DNA of 64,000 bases, from assembly GCA_045533485.1 (NCBI GenBank), contig JAZSHX010000026.1, forward strand, positions 1 to 64,000, written 5' to 3'. Below the pieces are notes generated by a model. It was not told where the DNA came from. It saw nothing but the letters and a program-made list of their open reading frames with translations, and made no database searches. Position 1 is the first letter of the stretch. The number at the start of each line of letters is the position of its first letter. This DNA is from Scatosoma sp045533485 (GTDB lineage Bacteria > Bacillota > Clostridia > Christensenellales > Borkfalkiaceae). Position numbers and translations under genes: made by a program. Positions 1-8,768 of the stretch are shown here, in pieces.

Positions 1-1
1 G

Positions 2-106
2 ACATGGCTACGATCCGACTTTCTAATTATTTATTTGACACTGTTGTTTGTAGCACTTGTATTTTTGATTGTTGGGTTAATTCGTCATTGCAGAAGATGC
101 AAATAA
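2..106 (+). CDS. C-terminal tail of a membrane protein (partial)
   Basis: The frame is open from the window edge to a TAA at 104-106. The 34 visible residues are one hydrophobic segment (roughly residues 7-27, ending LVFLIVGLI) followed by a basic and cysteine-rich tail (RHCRRCK). This is what a single or final transmembrane helix with a cytoplasmic positive tail looks like. No family can be named from so little. It lies upstream of an exopolysaccharide operon and is separated from it by a terminator, so it belongs to a different transcript. Confidence 0.5.
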   Translation, partial: TWLRSDFLIIYLTLLFVALVFLIVGLIRHCRRCK

Positions 107-162
107 AAAAACTTTTAGTCCCGCACACATACCCTAAAAACGAGATTTAGTCCCGCACATAC

Positions 163-199
163 AAAAAAGCAGGAACGCAAGATGCGTGCCTGCTTTTTT
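163..199 (+). terminator. Rho-independent terminator after the first gene
   Basis: The hairpin AAAAAAGCAGGAACGCA / TGCGTGCCTGCTTTTTT has an AGA loop and ends in a run of T. It closes the transcript of the partial membrane gene. Confidence 0.85.
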
Positions 200-270
200 G
201 CTGTCTTTGACAGTGCATAAACCAACGAACGATTTGTAAATTGCGTGTAATATTTGGAAAATGAAAACGA

Positions 271-320
271 ATTCAACGCGTACATGGTATGGTTGTTTTT
301 ATTCAATGCGTACATGGATA
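271..320 (+). repeat. Two 20-bp direct repeats 30 bp apart
   Basis: The copies ATTCAACGCGTACATGGTAT (271-290) and ATTCAATGCGTACATGGATA (301-320) match at 17 of 20 positions and start exactly 30 bp apart. They lie 58 bp upstream of the -35 box of the polysaccharide operon, so a regulator binding site on one face of the helix is possible. That role is inference. Confidence 0.5.
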
Positions 321-377
321 GGGGATTTTGTTGTAAAAATCAAACATTTTTCCGTGTAATAAATTTTCAAGTATGTA

Positions 378-406
378 TTGACAAGCCAAAATAAGTGTGA
401 TATAAT
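378..406 (+). promoter_or_regulatory. Promoter of the exopolysaccharide operon
   Basis: TTGACA (378-383), a 17-bp spacer and TATAAT (401-406) form a perfect housekeeping sigma promoter. The first gene starts at 457 behind an AAGGGGAAG ribosome site. Confidence 0.9.
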
Positions 407-456
407 ATATAAGATATATTATATAATTTATAAAAAAACGTAAGGGGAAGTGTAAA

Positions 457-648
457 ATGGAAAAGCAAACCACGTTAAAAGAAGCCGTTTTTGTTGATGA
501 ACCGTATGAACAATGTGTTATGTGTAAGTCACAGACAGAGTATTCACGCAGTACGCCTATCGGCGAAAGACAGTATTATATCGAAGGCGCGGGGCAGTTG
601 TGTCGTAAATGCTATTATAAAATTTATGGAAACAAGGAACAAGAATAA
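457..648 (+). CDS. Small protein with two CxxC pairs at the head of the polysaccharide operon
   Basis: This 63-residue protein has a CVMC pair near residue 21 and a CRKC pair near residue 51, spaced like a treble-clef or zinc-ribbon metal site. No membrane segment or signal peptide is visible. It is the first gene after a consensus promoter and ends 2 bp before the initiating sugar transferase, so it is co-transcribed and probably translationally coupled to it. I do not recognise the family. A small zinc-binding accessory or regulator of polysaccharide synthesis is inference from position and the cysteine pattern only. Confidence 0.8.
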   Translation: MEKQTTLKEAVFVDEPYEQCVMCKSQTEYSRSTPIGERQYYIEGAGQLCRKCYYKIYGNKEQE

Positions 649-650
649 CT

Positions 651-1391
651 ATGTATAAATTAAGTTTTCGCAAGAAGATATATAGATTTATCAAATCTTG
701 CATGGATTTTGTTGTGGCGTTGATTGCTATTAGCTTGTTGTGGCCGCTATTTTTGATTGTGGCGATTGCAATTAAAATCGATTCGCCCGGTCCGGTTTTC
801 TTTGTGCACAAGCGGATTGGACGAAATGGGAAATTGTTTAACTGCATTAAATTTAGAAGTATGTCCGTGGAAGCGCGGCCTGATATTGCAGGGTATGAAT
901 ATAAAGGCGTGGATTCCTACGTGACAAAGGTGGGGGCATTTATAAGGAAGGTTTCCATTGACGAATTGCCGCAGCTTTTCAATATCTTAACGTTTAAGAT
1001 GAGCTTGATAGGGTATCGTCCGTCGCAGCCAAGTGAAGAGGAATTGAACGAAGCTAGGGAAAGTTATAATATGTACCAACTTGTACCTGGCGTGTCTGGT
1101 TGGGCGCAAGTGAACGGAAGAGATATTTTGGCGGCAAATCCTAAAAAGAAAGCGGAATATGATGCGTACTATCTCCAACATTTTTCTTTTTGGCTGGACG
1201 TTAAAATATTTTTTATGACTATCGTTAAAGTGTTCAAAAAAGACGACATTGTCGAAGGGGTTGTTGAATCGTCGCAAGGCGATAGCGATGAAGCAACAGC
1301 CAAAATTGATGCTGAAGTTGACATTGTCGATTCGGTTGCAAAAGGCGCATTGGATAGCGTTAAAATTTCCGAACAAAAAGAAGTTGGTTGA
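651..1391 (+). CDS. Initiating undecaprenyl-phosphate sugar-phosphate transferase (bacterial sugar transferase family)
   Basis: A 246-residue membrane enzyme of the WbaP/PglC/EpsL type that loads the first sugar phosphate onto the undecaprenyl-phosphate carrier. An N-terminal hydrophobic helix (about residues 19-41) is followed by the family hallmarks: SPGPVFFVHKRIGRNGK, FNCIKFRSM, the DELPQLFNILTFKMSLIGYRP stretch in two parts, and a late PGVSGWAQVNGR. The catalytic core ends near residue 200. The last 45 residues are an acidic, low-complexity extension rich in Asp, Glu, Val and Ser, which is unusual for the family. It is the committing step of the operon. The specific sugar cannot be read from sequence. 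Confidence 0.92.
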   Translation: MYKLSFRKKIYRFIKSCMDFVVALIAISLLWPLFLIVAIAIKIDSPGPVFFVHKRIGRNGKLFNCIKFRSMSVEARPDIAGYEYKGVDSYVTKVGAFIRKVSIDELPQLFNILTFKMSLIGYRPSQPSEEELNEARESYNMYQLVPGVSGWAQVNGRDILAANPKKKAEYDAYYLQHFSFWLDVKIFFMTIVKVFKKDDIVEGVVESSQGDSDEATAKIDAEVDIVDSVAKGALDSVKISEQKEVG

Positions 1392-1465
1392 TCTCTCAAT
1401 GGGGGAATCGACAGTGAAAGATATTGTTGGTGGAATAACGAAATATAATTCGAAGGAAATAGAGT

Positions 1466-2350
1466 ATGGAAGCTAAGTTAGTTAGTGTAATCGTACCAAC
1501 GTTCAAAAGACAAGAAACCTTGATTAGAGCGCTGAATTCTCTAAAAGATCAAACATATAAGAATTTAGAGATTATTGTAATCAATGATTGTATTGAAAAC
1601 AGTTGGAAAAATAAAGTTTCGGAAATTGTAGATACCTATAAAACATCGGCAAATATTGTTTTGATTCATAATAATGGTAAGCACGGTTCGGCGGCAGCAC
1701 GTGATGTGGGGATTGCTGTTGCTAAAGGGGAGTATATTACATTTTTAGATGATGATGATTATTATTTGCCGCAAAAAGTAGAAAGTCAGCTTTCTTTAAT
1801 GTTGGAAACAAATTCCGATTTTTCAACGACAGATTTACAACAATATGATGAAAATGGGAATTTTCTTGAAGAAAGAAGTAGGTCTTATATTGCTGATGTA
1901 CACAAAGAAGCGTTGTTTAGATATCATTATTTATATCATTTAACTTGTACGAATACCCTTATGTTCAAAGCGGAATATTTAAGAAAAATAGGGGGATTTA
2001 ATTGTGCAAATATGGGAGATGAGTTTTACTTGGTGGAAAAAGCTATCGAACAGGGGGGGCGATTTTGTTATGATAATCATTGTTATGTTTACACTGTAGT
2101 TCACAGGAAAGAGATGGGTGTTTCTTCGGGAAATGGAAAAATTGAAGGGGAAAAGCAACTTTATTTGCATAAGAAAAAGAATTTTTATAGATTTACCAAA
2201 AAAGAACAAAGGCAAATTAAGGTTAGATATAAAATGGTAATTGCCTATGCCTATTTTCGTATGAGACATTATATTATGTGTGCAGCATATATGCTCCAAG
2301 CAATGTTTATTTCTCTGCCGAAAACAATCAAGTACTTAAAAAAACGATAG
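1466..2350 (+). CDS. Family 2 glycosyltransferase
   Basis: A 294-residue GT-A fold enzyme. The N-terminus SVIVPTFKRQETLIRALNSL is the classic GT2 start. FLDDDDYYLPQKV near residue 93 supplies the Asp cluster that binds metal and nucleotide sugar. No membrane helix is obvious, so it probably works at the cytoplasmic face on the lipid-linked sugar made by the preceding enzyme. Start ATG 1466 has GGAAATAGAG upstream. Base composition is AT-rich, like the rest of the locus. Donor and acceptor are unknown. Confidence 0.9.
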   Translation: MEAKLVSVIVPTFKRQETLIRALNSLKDQTYKNLEIIVINDCIENSWKNKVSEIVDTYKTSANIVLIHNNGKHGSAAARDVGIAVAKGEYITFLDDDDYYLPQKVESQLSLMLETNSDFSTTDLQQYDENGNFLEERSRSYIADVHKEALFRYHYLYHLTCTNTLMFKAEYLRKIGGFNCANMGDEFYLVEKAIEQGGRFCYDNHCYVYTVVHRKEMGVSSGNGKIEGEKQLYLHKKKNFYRFTKKEQRQIKVRYKMVIAYAYFRMRHYIMCAAYMLQAMFISLPKTIKYLKKR

Positions 2351-2385
2351 CCCTTTCATCACAATATAATTTTGAGGATTTTGAA

Positions 2386-3432
2386 ATGAAAATAGGTATT
2401 TTGGGACACTTTGCCAGAAATACAAATCTTTGCGACGGACAAACGGTCAAAACACGCAACCTAGAACAGGCCTTATTGACAAGAAATGCCGACGTTGCAA
2501 CCGTGGATTCATATCAATGGAAAAAACACGCGTTTTCCTTTTTGTTTAGGATTATCAAGCTGATAAGGAAAAGTGATGCAATTATTATCATGCCCGATGT
2601 GGGGGGGATAAAGGTTTATCCGTATTTGGTTAATATCTTCGCGGGGAAACGTAGAAAAAAAATATATAATGTTGTTGGGGCGTGGTTGCCGTCTTTTTTG
2701 GAGAAAAATAAGAGAATTAAGAAGCAGCTTAAAAAATTTGATTGCTTACTTGTGGAAACGCAAACTATGCAAAAAAAATTAGCGGAGCAGGGCGTCAATA
2801 ACGTGGAAATTCTCCCTAATTTTAAGGAGCTTTCTATCATAGAGCCAACAAAGCTAATGTACACGGAAAAAGCACCGTTTAAGTTTTGTATATTTTCGCG
2901 CGTAATGAAAGAAAAAGGGATAAACGATGCAGCTTGGGCGTGTGATAAATTGAATAACGAATTTGGGGAAAGCATTTGTTTATTGGATATTTATGGACCG
3001 ATTCAAGAAGAATACAAGGAAGAGTTTTTTGTTTTATGCGAACAATATTCTTCAACAGTGGCTTATAAAGGAGTGGTTTCACCGAATGATAGTGTGGAGA
3101 TTTTGAAAGAGTATTATATGCTTTTGTTTCCTACGTTGTTTTATACGGAAGGCGTACCTGGAACAATTATTGATGCTTTTTCGGCAGGTGTACCAGTTTT
3201 GGCAAGCGAATGGGAATCTTATCGCGACGTATTGTCGCAAAGCAACTCCATTACTTATGCTTTCGGGGATAGAGAGGCCTTATATAAAAAATTAAAGTAT
3301 TGCGTGGAAAATTCGCATATCATCAATGGATACAAAAAACAATGCTTAAATGCAGCGGAAGAATTTTTATCTGATGGCGTAAGTGATAAGTTGTGGAATT
3401 TACTGTGCAAGGTGTATGAAAATAATTTATAA
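2386..3432 (+). CDS. Family 4 (GT-B) glycosyltransferase
   Basis: A GT-B enzyme of 348 residues from ATG 2386. I chose this start because it gives the usual MKIGILGHFA beta-strand start, has GAGGA upstream, and avoids the 72-bp overlap that the longest open frame would create. The C-terminal half has the GT4 pattern: FCIFSRVMKEKG, then a LFPTLFYTEGVPGTIIDAF stretch carrying the E-x7-E nucleotide-binding motif region, then GVPVLASEW. It is soluble or peripheral. Which linkage it makes is unknown. Confidence 0.88.
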   Translation: MKIGILGHFARNTNLCDGQTVKTRNLEQALLTRNADVATVDSYQWKKHAFSFLFRIIKLIRKSDAIIIMPDVGGIKVYPYLVNIFAGKRRKKIYNVVGAWLPSFLEKNKRIKKQLKKFDCLLVETQTMQKKLAEQGVNNVEILPNFKELSIIEPTKLMYTEKAPFKFCIFSRVMKEKGINDAAWACDKLNNEFGESICLLDIYGPIQEEYKEEFFVLCEQYSSTVAYKGVVSPNDSVEILKEYYMLLFPTLFYTEGVPGTIIDAFSAGVPVLASEWESYRDVLSQSNSITYAFGDREALYKKLKYCVENSHIINGYKKQCLNAAEEFLSDGVSDKLWNLLCKVYENNL

Positions 3433-3459
3433 CCCATAAGGGAATTAGGTGTAGAAAAG

Positions 3460-3984
3460 ATGTGGACCACTAAGAAGAAAATTTGTTTTATATTATATAA
3501 AATGACGGCGGCGTGGTTGCCGATTAGTCAGCGTTCGCGTTTAGCGAAAAAAATAAGAAGGTTTTGGGCAAAAAGAATAGCATTGCGTGTTGGTAAAAAC
3601 GTGAATATTGAACGAAAAGCTGTTTTTGGACCTTTGTTGGAAATAGGCGACAATTCGGGTGTGGGGATTTCGTGTGAGATGTATGGTCCGGTTTCTATCG
3701 GGAAAAACGTGATGATGGGGCCCGAAGTGGTTGTCTATACTTCTGGGCATAAATTTGATAGAACGGATATCCCGATGATGGAGCAAGGGTTTAGTGAGCC
3801 TAAAACAGTTGTGATTGGCGATGATGTTTGGATTGGACGGCGTGTTATTATAATGCCCGGGGTAAAAATAGGAAATGGCTGTGTTATTGGCGCAGGTGCG
3901 GTTGTTACAAAGGATATTCCTGATTATAGTGTGGCCGTGGGTGTGCCGGCAAGGGTTGTGAAAAAGAGAGAAATGAGAGAATGA
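3460..3984 (+). CDS. Left-handed beta-helix O-acetyltransferase (WbbJ/maltose acetyltransferase type)
   Basis: This 174-residue protein is built from hexapeptide repeats (for example IGDNSGVGISCEMYGPVSIG and IGNGCVIGAGAVVTKDI). It has the acceptor-site histidine in YTSGHKFD and the end IPDYSVAVGVPARVVKKR typical of acetyl-CoA-dependent sugar O-acetyltransferases. It most likely decorates a sugar of the polysaccharide repeat. Its stop codon overlaps the start of the next glycosyltransferase by 4 bp, so the two are translationally coupled. Confidence 0.9.
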   Translation: MWTTKKKICFILYKMTAAWLPISQRSRLAKKIRRFWAKRIALRVGKNVNIERKAVFGPLLEIGDNSGVGISCEMYGPVSIGKNVMMGPEVVVYTSGHKFDRTDIPMMEQGFSEPKTVVIGDDVWIGRRVIIMPGVKIGNGCVIGAGAVVTKDIPDYSVAVGVPARVVKKREMRE

Positions 3985-5087
3985 AAAGAGTTTTATGTTT
4001 AATGGCTAATATGAACGCTGGGGGGGCGGAGACTTTTTTGATGAAAGTGTATCGCCAACTGGACACGGCGAAATATCAAATGGATTTTTGTATCAACGTA
4101 AAAGAAAAATGCTTTTACGAAGATGAAATTATCGATAGGGGCGGTCGTATATTCCGTATTCCGATGAAAAGTGAAAACTTAAAGGAATTCAAGAAACAAT
4201 TTACGGCTCTCGTAAAGAAAAATGCCTATGAGTACGTGTTCCGTATTACTTCTAACGGTGCGGGGCTTATGGATTTGAAGCTGGCAAAAAAAGCAGGAGC
4301 AAAAGTGACTTCTGCGCGTTCCAGCAACTCTAGCGATGGTGGTGGCGCAAAGGTATGGATTGCCCATCGGCTTGGACGATTGCTTTATCAAAAATACGTA
4401 GACGTGAAATTTGCTCCGTCCGATTTGGCTGCGCAGTATACCTTTGGCAAAAAGGCATATAAAAATGGGAAAGTGGACATTTTACACAACGGCGTGGATT
4501 TAGACGTATATCATTTTGACGCTCAAGGCAGAGAAGATATTCGTCGTGAGTTTCATATAGCGGATAACGTGACAGTTGTTGGACACGTTGGGCGTTTGAT
4601 GGAGCAAAAAAACCATCGGTTTTTACTGGAAATTTTTTCTCAAATACATAAGAAAAACCCGAATACGGTACTGTTGTTGGTGGGAAAAGGGGAGCTGGAA
4701 AGTCAACTGAAAGAACAGGCGGAAAGTTTGGGGTTGACGGACGCGGTTATTTTTGCCGGTGTGCGTAAGGACGTTCCCCAAATGCTGTCTGCGATGGACG
4801 TGTTTGTGTTTCCGTCGTTTTACGAAGGTATGCCAAATACGGTTATTGAAGCGCAGGCAACGGGTTTGCCGTGTGTGATCGCGGATACGATTACGCGTGA
4901 AGCGGATATTACGGGATTGGTGGAATATTTGTCGCTTAACGATAGCGCGGAGCAATGGGCAAATATTGCGCTTTCCAAAGTGTCGGCGGATAGAAAAGAC
5001 ACGAAAGCGGATTTTATCGATAACGAATATGATATTCAAAGCGTAGCGGATAAATTTGTTTCTTTGGTGTTTGCGGAAAAGGAATAA
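3981..5087 (+). CDS. Family 4 glycosyltransferase
   Basis: A 368-residue GT-B enzyme starting with the typical RVLCLMANMNAGGAETFLMK loop. The nucleotide-sugar region is VVGHVGRLMEQKNHRFLLEI, and the C-terminal catalytic loop is VFVFPSFYEGMPNTVIEAQA followed by GLPCVIADTI. This is the EpsF/capsular GT4 subgroup as judged by motif wording. It overlaps the acetyltransferase by 4 bp. It is somewhat less AT-rich than the neighbouring polymerase and flippase genes, hinting at mosaic assembly of the locus. Confidence 0.9.
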   Translation: MKRVLCLMANMNAGGAETFLMKVYRQLDTAKYQMDFCINVKEKCFYEDEIIDRGGRIFRIPMKSENLKEFKKQFTALVKKNAYEYVFRITSNGAGLMDLKLAKKAGAKVTSARSSNSSDGGGAKVWIAHRLGRLLYQKYVDVKFAPSDLAAQYTFGKKAYKNGKVDILHNGVDLDVYHFDAQGREDIRREFHIADNVTVVGHVGRLMEQKNHRFLLEIFSQIHKKNPNTVLLLVGKGELESQLKEQAESLGLTDAVIFAGVRKDVPQMLSAMDVFVFPSFYEGMPNTVIEAQATGLPCVIADTITREADITGLVEYLSLNDSAEQWANIALSKVSADRKDTKADFIDNEYDIQSVADKFVSLVFAEKE

Positions 5088-5105
5088 TGAAAGAAGGAAT
5101 GGATT

Positions 5106-6347
5106 ATGGCAAAGGTCGTTGTAGAACAACAAAATTGCATCATTGAAAATAGAAATGAGAAAAACGCTATTTCATGGATAACATTTTTAGTATTAACAAT
5201 GATGTATATGATAGCATATAACGAAACATTGCGAGCTAAATCTATATTGTGGTATGGAATATCTGTACTGGCTATCGGTGTAGTGTTTTTTAATATGTTA
5301 CAACAAAACAGAAAAATAGAGCTCTCCTTTTTTACAGGGTGGGCATTAACGTTTTTTGTGTATTGTGCTTTGAGTGCTATGTGGGCATTGGATATCGACC
5401 CTGTTTTCAATACAATGAAAACATTGCTGTTGGTCTTTGTCGTGCATATTCTTTTGGCTGAACTTATAAATACGAAAGCGGATATTAAAAAAGTTTTATG
5501 GGCGAATTTCTTTGCTTTGTTATTTACGGCGCTCTTTATCATTTTTACGATTGATATTTCGACCTTAGGGCAGGACAGACTAGGCAGCGACGGTTTAGGT
5601 GAACTTTGGAACGCTAATGACATCGGGTTGAAGATGTGCGTGGGGGCAATTATAGCAAGTTATTTTCTATTGAGCACAAGAAAAAATACATATCGATTAT
5701 TTGTGCTAGCTTGCATGGCATTGTTCGTGGTAATTGCGCTTTTCACTGGGTCGCGCAAGGTTGTTCTTTTATTAGCCATGGTAGGTATTTTAATATTTTT
5801 TTTAAAAGCGAAAAGGCATCGTTTGCTGGTTTTAATTCTTGGATTATTATTTGCGGTTGCCTTTTATCAAATAATACTTAACATTGAAAGTTTATATAAC
5901 GTTTTGGGAAAACGTTTAGAAGATATGATTGATGGCCTTTTTAAAGGGGGGACAAAAGAAGACAGTTTTAATACGCGTGCCGAAATGATTTCTATGGGTT
6001 TGGATTGGTTTCTGCAACGGCCTTTATTTGGGTATGGATTGAGTAATTTCAGTGTTTTATATGGACGAGCTACTGGTTGGACAACGTATTCTCATAATAA
6101 TTTTGTGGAAATTTTAGTCAGCGGTGGACTGATTGGGTTTACGATTTATTACGCCATATACATATATATCGTATTTAATTTGTTAAAACCTGCATTCAAA
6201 CAAAGGGATTTATTGGCGATTGTACTTTTTTCCATAATCGTTTCCACATTGGTTTTGCAAATAGCAATGGTTTCTTTTTCTTTAACACTTTTTAATTGTT
6301 TATTGTGTTTAGGGTGTATTTATATAAAAGTACGGAGTAAATTATGA
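5106..6347 (+). CDS. O-antigen ligase/polymerase-like membrane protein (Wzy type)
   Basis: A 413-residue polytopic protein with about ten hydrophobic segments and a large extracytoplasmic loop near residues 270-330. That loop carries RAEMISMGLDWFLQRPLFGYGLSNF and ends SHNNFVEILVSGGLIGF. The RPLFGYG...SHNNF...GG pattern is the signature of the Wzy_C/O-antigen ligase family. It should polymerise lipid-linked repeats outside the membrane after flipping by the product at 7260. The 3' end overlaps the next gene by 4 bp. Confidence 0.85.
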   Translation: MAKVVVEQQNCIIENRNEKNAISWITFLVLTMMYMIAYNETLRAKSILWYGISVLAIGVVFFNMLQQNRKIELSFFTGWALTFFVYCALSAMWALDIDPVFNTMKTLLLVFVVHILLAELINTKADIKKVLWANFFALLFTALFIIFTIDISTLGQDRLGSDGLGELWNANDIGLKMCVGAIIASYFLLSTRKNTYRLFVLACMALFVVIALFTGSRKVVLLLAMVGILIFFLKAKRHRLLVLILGLLFAVAFYQIILNIESLYNVLGKRLEDMIDGLFKGGTKEDSFNTRAEMISMGLDWFLQRPLFGYGLSNFSVLYGRATGWTTYSHNNFVEILVSGGLIGFTIYYAIYIYIVFNLLKPAFKQRDLLAIVLFSIIVSTLVLQIAMVSFSLTLFNCLLCLGCIYIKVRSKL

Positions 6348-7258
6348 ATATTATGAAATACTGTAAAAATCCAAAACTTATCATTCGCTATCTTAAAAAT
6401 AAGCGCTTAAATGGAAGATATGGTAGAAAATTGTCTGACGAAGAATATCTTAAAAAGGTGTTCAAATTGTCTATGGGCAAGCCGTTGAATTTGGAAGATC
6501 CACAAACGTTTAACGAAAAATTACAGTGGTTGAAACTATACGATCGTAAACCCGAATATACGATGATGGTAGATAAATATCTCGTGCGTGATTATATTGC
6601 AAAAACGTTGGGGGAAGAATATCTAATTCCCTTATTAGGTGTTTGGGACAATCCGGAAGATATTGATTTTGAACAACTGCCCGACCAGTTTGTATTAAAA
6701 TGTAATCATAATTCTGGGCTTGGTATGTGTATTTGTAAAGATAAATCTACTTTGGATATCGAAAAAGTGAAGAAAGCTCTTAAAAAAGGCTTGCGACAAG
6801 ATTATTATTTGCATGGGCGAGAATGGCCGTATAAAGACGTGTCAAGAAAAATTATCGCGGAAAAATATATGACGGATGAAAGTGGTTACGAATTAAAAGA
6901 TTACAAGTTTTTTTGTTTTGATGGAGAAGTTAAAGCTTTGTTTGTGGCCAAAGATAGACAAACTGCAGGAGAAGAAACAAAATTTGATTTTTTTGATGAA
7001 AATTTCAATCATTTGCCCTTTACGAATGGGCATCCAAATTCTAACCCGCCTTATTTTAGACCGGATAAATTTGAACAAATGAAAGAAATTGCCTGCAAAC
7101 TATCTAAAGGAATTCCGCAGGTAAGAGTAGATTTATATAATATTAATGGGCATATTTACTTTGGGGAATTGACTTTCTCTCATTGGAGTGGAATGGTTGC
7201 GTTTGAACCAGAACAATGGGATTATAAATTTGGTGAATGGATAAAGTTGACTGAATAA
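6344..7258 (+). CDS. TupA-like ATP-grasp enzyme
   Basis: A 304-residue protein of the TupA-like ATP-grasp family, named after teichuronopeptide synthesis. Visible hallmarks are PQTFNEKLQWLKLYDR, MVDKYLVRDYI, the FVLKCNHNSGLG loop, KIIAEKYM and DYKFFCFDGE. The late VRVDLYNINGHIYFGELTF carries the ligand residues of the ATP-grasp fold. Family members occur in capsule clusters and are thought to form amide bonds that attach amino acids to uronic acids. That fits the uronate-kinase-like gene at 8769, but the link is inference. GGAG precedes the ATG that overlaps the polymerase stop. Confidence 0.87.
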   Translation: MNIMKYCKNPKLIIRYLKNKRLNGRYGRKLSDEEYLKKVFKLSMGKPLNLEDPQTFNEKLQWLKLYDRKPEYTMMVDKYLVRDYIAKTLGEEYLIPLLGVWDNPEDIDFEQLPDQFVLKCNHNSGLGMCICKDKSTLDIEKVKKALKKGLRQDYYLHGREWPYKDVSRKIIAEKYMTDESGYELKDYKFFCFDGEVKALFVAKDRQTAGEETKFDFFDENFNHLPFTNGHPNSNPPYFRPDKFEQMKEIACKLSKGIPQVRVDLYNINGHIYFGELTFSHWSGMVAFEPEQWDYKFGEWIKLTE

Positions 7259-7259
7259 C

Positions 7260-8747
7260 ATGGAGCATTTATTAAATCAAAAGGTGAAACAGGCGACTGC
7301 TTGGTCGTCAATAACGGAAATTATAGCAAAATTAATTTTACCTATCGTTAATATAATATTGGCGCGCTTGTTAACGCCCAGTGCCTTCGGTGTGGTTGCA
7401 ACTATTACAATGGTGATTAGCTTTGCGGAAATGTTTACCGATGCAGGTTTTCAAAAATATATTATTCAACATGAATATGAGAGCGATGAAGAATTAGACA
7501 AAAGCACAAACGTTGCTTTTTGGACAAATTTATGCGTATCTGTGTTCATATGTTGTTTGATTTTCTTTTTCCGTGATTCTATAGCCAAGTTGGTTGGAAG
7601 TCCTGGATTGGGTAATTCTATCAGTATCGCTTCGCTTTTAATTATTGTTGCCGCATTTTCCAGTATTCAAATGGCGCGTTATAAGCGCGCGTTTGATTTT
7701 AAAACGCTGTTTTATGCACGTATCGGGACTGCTTTAATTCCTCTTTTGGTAACAGTCCCCTTGGCATTTATTTTACGCTCCTATTGGGCTTTGTTGATAG
7801 GTACGTTTATAAGCCAACTGTTTAACGCAATCATATTAACGTTAAAATCAAAATGGAAACCATCCTTTTACTATAATTGGTCGTTATTGCGCGAAATGTT
7901 TTCTTTTAGTGCGTGGACGTTGTTGGAAAGTCTTTCGATATGGCTTACAAGCTACATTGGAGTTTTTATTGTTGGAAGCCGATTAAATGAGTATTATTTA
8001 GGGATATATCAAACATCAATATCTACGGTTGGTACGTATATGGCACTTATTACGGGAGCTATTACTCCGGTTTTATTTTCAGCATTATCGCGTTATCAAG
8101 ATGATGATATTTCATTCAAAAAAACGTATTATCGTTTACAAAGATTTGTCGCCATTTTTGTCTTTCCGATGGGGATAGGCATTTATTTATTCCGTGATTT
8201 AGTCACTTATATTTTGCTTGGTAGTCAATGGGCAGAGGCAAGTGGATTTATCGGGTTATGGGGATTGACCAGCGCATTTACAATTGTCTTTTCACATTTT
8301 TCCAGTGAAGTATTTAGAAGTAAAGGCAATCCTAAAATTTCTCTACTATTACAAATATTGCATTTGGTGTTTCTTGTTCCTACACTCTTGATAGCGATAG
8401 AGTACGATTTTAAGGTGCTTTATACGGCACGGTCACTCATCCGTATACAGATTATCGTCGTCGCGATGATTTTTATGCATACAATGTATAAATTGTCAAT
8501 TATGCAAACGATAAAAAATGTTTTACCAATGATGCTATCGTCCATTGTTATGGGGGGCTTTGGCTATTGTTTGCAACAAATTAGTCCACATATTCTTTGG
8601 CAAATCACAACCATTTTTATATGCGTTGTCGCTTATTTTGCGATATTGCTTGGATGTTTCCCTAAGATAAGAAAGGAAGCGCTTGAAGGGAAGATTATAA
8701 AGAAAATCTTTCATAAAACAAAAGGAACGAAAAAAAAACGTTTATAA
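7260..8747 (+). CDS. Wzx-type polysaccharide flippase (MOP superfamily)
   Basis: A 495-residue protein with about 14 hydrophobic segments and a start typical of the WzxC/polysaccharide_synt family: KQATAWSSITEIIAKLILPI and LARLLTPSAFGVVATI. It should move undecaprenyl-linked repeats across the membrane. It follows the ATP-grasp gene after 1 bp and is the last AT-rich gene of the locus. Codon usage changes clearly in the following genes. The C-terminus is lysine-rich. Confidence 0.9.
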   Translation: MEHLLNQKVKQATAWSSITEIIAKLILPIVNIILARLLTPSAFGVVATITMVISFAEMFTDAGFQKYIIQHEYESDEELDKSTNVAFWTNLCVSVFICCLIFFFRDSIAKLVGSPGLGNSISIASLLIIVAAFSSIQMARYKRAFDFKTLFYARIGTALIPLLVTVPLAFILRSYWALLIGTFISQLFNAIILTLKSKWKPSFYYNWSLLREMFSFSAWTLLESLSIWLTSYIGVFIVGSRLNEYYLGIYQTSISTVGTYMALITGAITPVLFSALSRYQDDDISFKKTYYRLQRFVAIFVFPMGIGIYLFRDLVTYILLGSQWAEASGFIGLWGLTSAFTIVFSHFSSEVFRSKGNPKISLLLQILHLVFLVPTLLIAIEYDFKVLYTARSLIRIQIIVVAMIFMHTMYKLSIMQTIKNVLPMMLSSIVMGGFGYCLQQISPHILWQITTIFICVVAYFAILLGCFPKIRKEALEGKIIKKIFHKTKGTKKKRL

Positions 8748-8768
8748 GTCCATAAGGAAAATATCGGT

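Larger units (their letters stand above)
107..456. other. Intergenic region before the polysaccharide operon
   Basis: This 350-bp stretch has no convincing gene. It holds a short direct repeat (TTAGTCCCGCACA at about 115 and 147), a strong terminator, a pair of 20-bp near-identical repeats at 271 and 301, and the operon promoter at 378-406. A 66-codon open frame on the minus strand (115-315) lies across the terminator and has no ribosome site, so it is not called. Confidence 0.7.
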
